From the NCBI GenBank assembly GCA_018677115.1, contig JAHHOC010000320.1, positions 1-14,774 on the forward strand: 14,774 nucleotides of DNA, in the 5' to 3' direction. Numbering within the stretch: the first letter of the stretch is position 1; each line of letters opens with the position of its first letter. The notes beneath the pieces are model-generated. The model saw nothing but the letters and a program-made list of their open reading frames with translations. It ran no database searches and was not told the origin of the DNA. The translations under genes and the position numbers were made by a program. Shown one piece after another: positions 13,929-14,774 of the stretch. The stretch comes from Arenicella sp. Lineage in GTDB: Bacteria; Pseudomonadota; Gammaproteobacteria; Arenicellales; Arenicellaceae.

Positions 13929-14509
13929 CAGTAGGTGTAGACGCCATAGCCAAGCGCCGCCAACGCCAGCGTGCCCCAGCCCAACCATTCCACTTTATGC
14001 CGAATGGTCTCCTCTAATCTATCCCCGCCGAGACGAATCAAGCCCGCGACCAGGAAAAACCGTCCACCGCGCCCGAGCAGTGACATCAATATGAAGGGCA
14101 GCATGGCAATACCTATCACCCCGGAGGCGATGGTGAATATCTTATAAGGAACCGGCGTAAACCCGGCCAGTAGCACAATGATCATTCCGTGGCGGATATA
14201 GGACTGCTGCACAGCGGCAAAGGATTCATGAGCATTAAAGTAGTCGAGCATCTGATTGCCAAAACTGTCAAAGAAAAACGCACCAATCAGGTATCCGAAT
14301 ACACCCCCCAGCACCGACATTGCTGTGGTGATTGCGGCAAGTCGCCAGGCTTTAGCTTTATCAGCCAGCACCATCGGCGCCAACATCACATCTACGGGAA
14401 TCGGGAAAAAGGACGACTCTGCAAAGCTCATTCCGGCCAGATAGCGCTCGGCATGCCGGTGCCTGCTCCATTCCAATACCTTGACATACAGGGATTCGAA
14501 CAACTTCAT
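13925..14509 (-). CDS. yqaA: YqaA-family (DedA-like) inner-membrane protein
   Basis: Membrane protein of 194 residues from the SNARE-associated/DedA-related superfamily; the exact transport role of YqaA is not established. I see the re-entrant-like ESSFFPIPVDVMLAPM motif (31-46), hydrophobic segments at about 56-80, 108-146 and 176-193, the loop GFTPVPYKIFTIASG (116-130) and the basic GRGGRFFLVAG stretch (146-156), which is typical of the superfamily. It starts 20 bp after pcm and overlaps the nlpD start codon, so it belongs to the pcm-nlpD operon. The ribosome binding site is weak (GCGG). Confidence 0.85.
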   Translation of the reverse strand: MKLFESLYVKVLEWSRHRHAERYLAGMSFAESSFFPIPVDVMLAPMVLADKAKAWRLAAITTAMSVLGGVFGYLIGAFFFDSFGNQMLDYFNAHESFAAVQQSYIRHGMIIVLLAGFTPVPYKIFTIASGVIGIAMLPFILMSLLGRGGRFFLVAGLIRLGGDRLEETIRHKVEWLGWGTLALAALGYGVYTYW

Positions 14510-14529
14510 ATTGACCGCCGGAGCATAAA

Positions 14530-14774
14530 CTAACCGAGCCCGGCTAATCTTGGTACAAACCGCACCGATTCGATTTCCTGCTCTATCAATCCGTCTTCAG
14601 TCTTGTCGATGACCACCAGTACTTGCCGGTTGCCGCGTGCAACCGGCATCACGATCCGGCCTCCAATTGCGAGCTGGTCTATCAGTTCCTGCGGCACATC
14701 TTCGGACACGGCAGCTGCCAGAATACCATCGTATGGTGCAAACTCGCTCATGCCGGCAAACCCGTCACCGTGCC
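14530..14774 (-). CDS. pcm: Protein-L-isoaspartate O-methyltransferase Pcm (C-terminal part)
   Basis: Pcm methylates L-isoaspartyl residues with S-adenosylmethionine to start repair of aged proteins in the cytoplasm. The frame is open to the right edge, so only about 80 C-terminal residues are visible: HGDGFAG, then APYDGILAAAVSEDVPQELIDQL, GGRIVMPV and the terminal ESVRFVPRLAGLG, closely like the C terminus of E. coli Pcm (HGDGWQG, APFDAIIVTAA, VRFVPLVKG). The internal ATG at 14751 is not the start. It is the first visible gene of the pcm-yqaA-nlpD-rpoS block; surE, often upstream, would lie outside the window. Confidence 0.92.
   Translation of the reverse strand, partial: HGDGFAGMSEFAPYDGILAAAVSEDVPQELIDQLAIGGRIVMPVARGNRQVLVVIDKTEDGLIEQEIESVRFVPRLAGLG

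Noticed and set aside
13429..14094. 221-codon plus-strand frame opposite nlpD and yqaA
   Set aside because: Crosses two well-supported genes on the other strand and shows no recognisable family.

Overview
The window is chromosomal DNA of a gammaproteobacterium, most like the Pseudomonadales/Cellvibrionales side of the class. The reasons are the pcm-yqaA-nlpD-rpoS stress block, a proteobacterial alaC-hom-thrC operon, a general (type II) secretion gene set gspD-E-F-G, and a MobA of the gammaproteobacterial type. The genus cannot be told from the sequence. Nearly all of it is well-conserved core gene content; the accessory-looking part is the left end (about 1-1600).

Layout, left to right. 1-448: two near-identical copies of a ~212-bp tandem repeat plus the start of a third; the array runs off the left edge. 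Each copy is rich in short hairpins and carries three CAGGA motifs. 469-1473 (minus): a membrane-anchored protein with a degenerate Mrr/restriction-endonuclease-like domain and a C-terminal topoisomerase-type zinc finger. 1474-1759: divergent intergenic region with a candidate promoter for each flanking gene and a 16-codon upstream ORF overlapping the mobA start. 1760-2374 (plus): mobA. 2371-7917 (minus): operon gspD-gspE-gspF-gspG, meeting mobA tail to tail with overlapping stop codons. 8104-12019 (minus): operon alaC-hom-thrC. 12148-14774 (minus): pcm (cut by the right edge), yqaA, nlpD, rpoS.

How the genes work together. GspD (outer-membrane channel), GspE (ATPase), GspF (inner-membrane platform) and GspG (major pseudopilin) are the core of a type II secretion machine; GspC and GspH-N are not here and must be encoded elsewhere if the machine works. 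Hom and ThrC perform the first branch-committed and last steps of threonine synthesis, next to the glutamate-pyruvate aminotransferase AlaC. Pcm, NlpD and RpoS are the classical stationary-phase/stress neighbours, here with a DedA-like membrane protein inserted. MobA makes the guanylated molybdenum cofactor.

The points most worth a second look are the hairpin repeat array with its loop-exposed AGGA motifs (possible CsrA/RsmA-binding RNA if transcribed), the endonuclease-like membrane protein beside it, the short coupled ORF before mobA, and the unusual rpoS start (TTG, no proximal ribosome binding site, overlapping alternative hairpins). No complete new system is demonstrated by the sequence alone.
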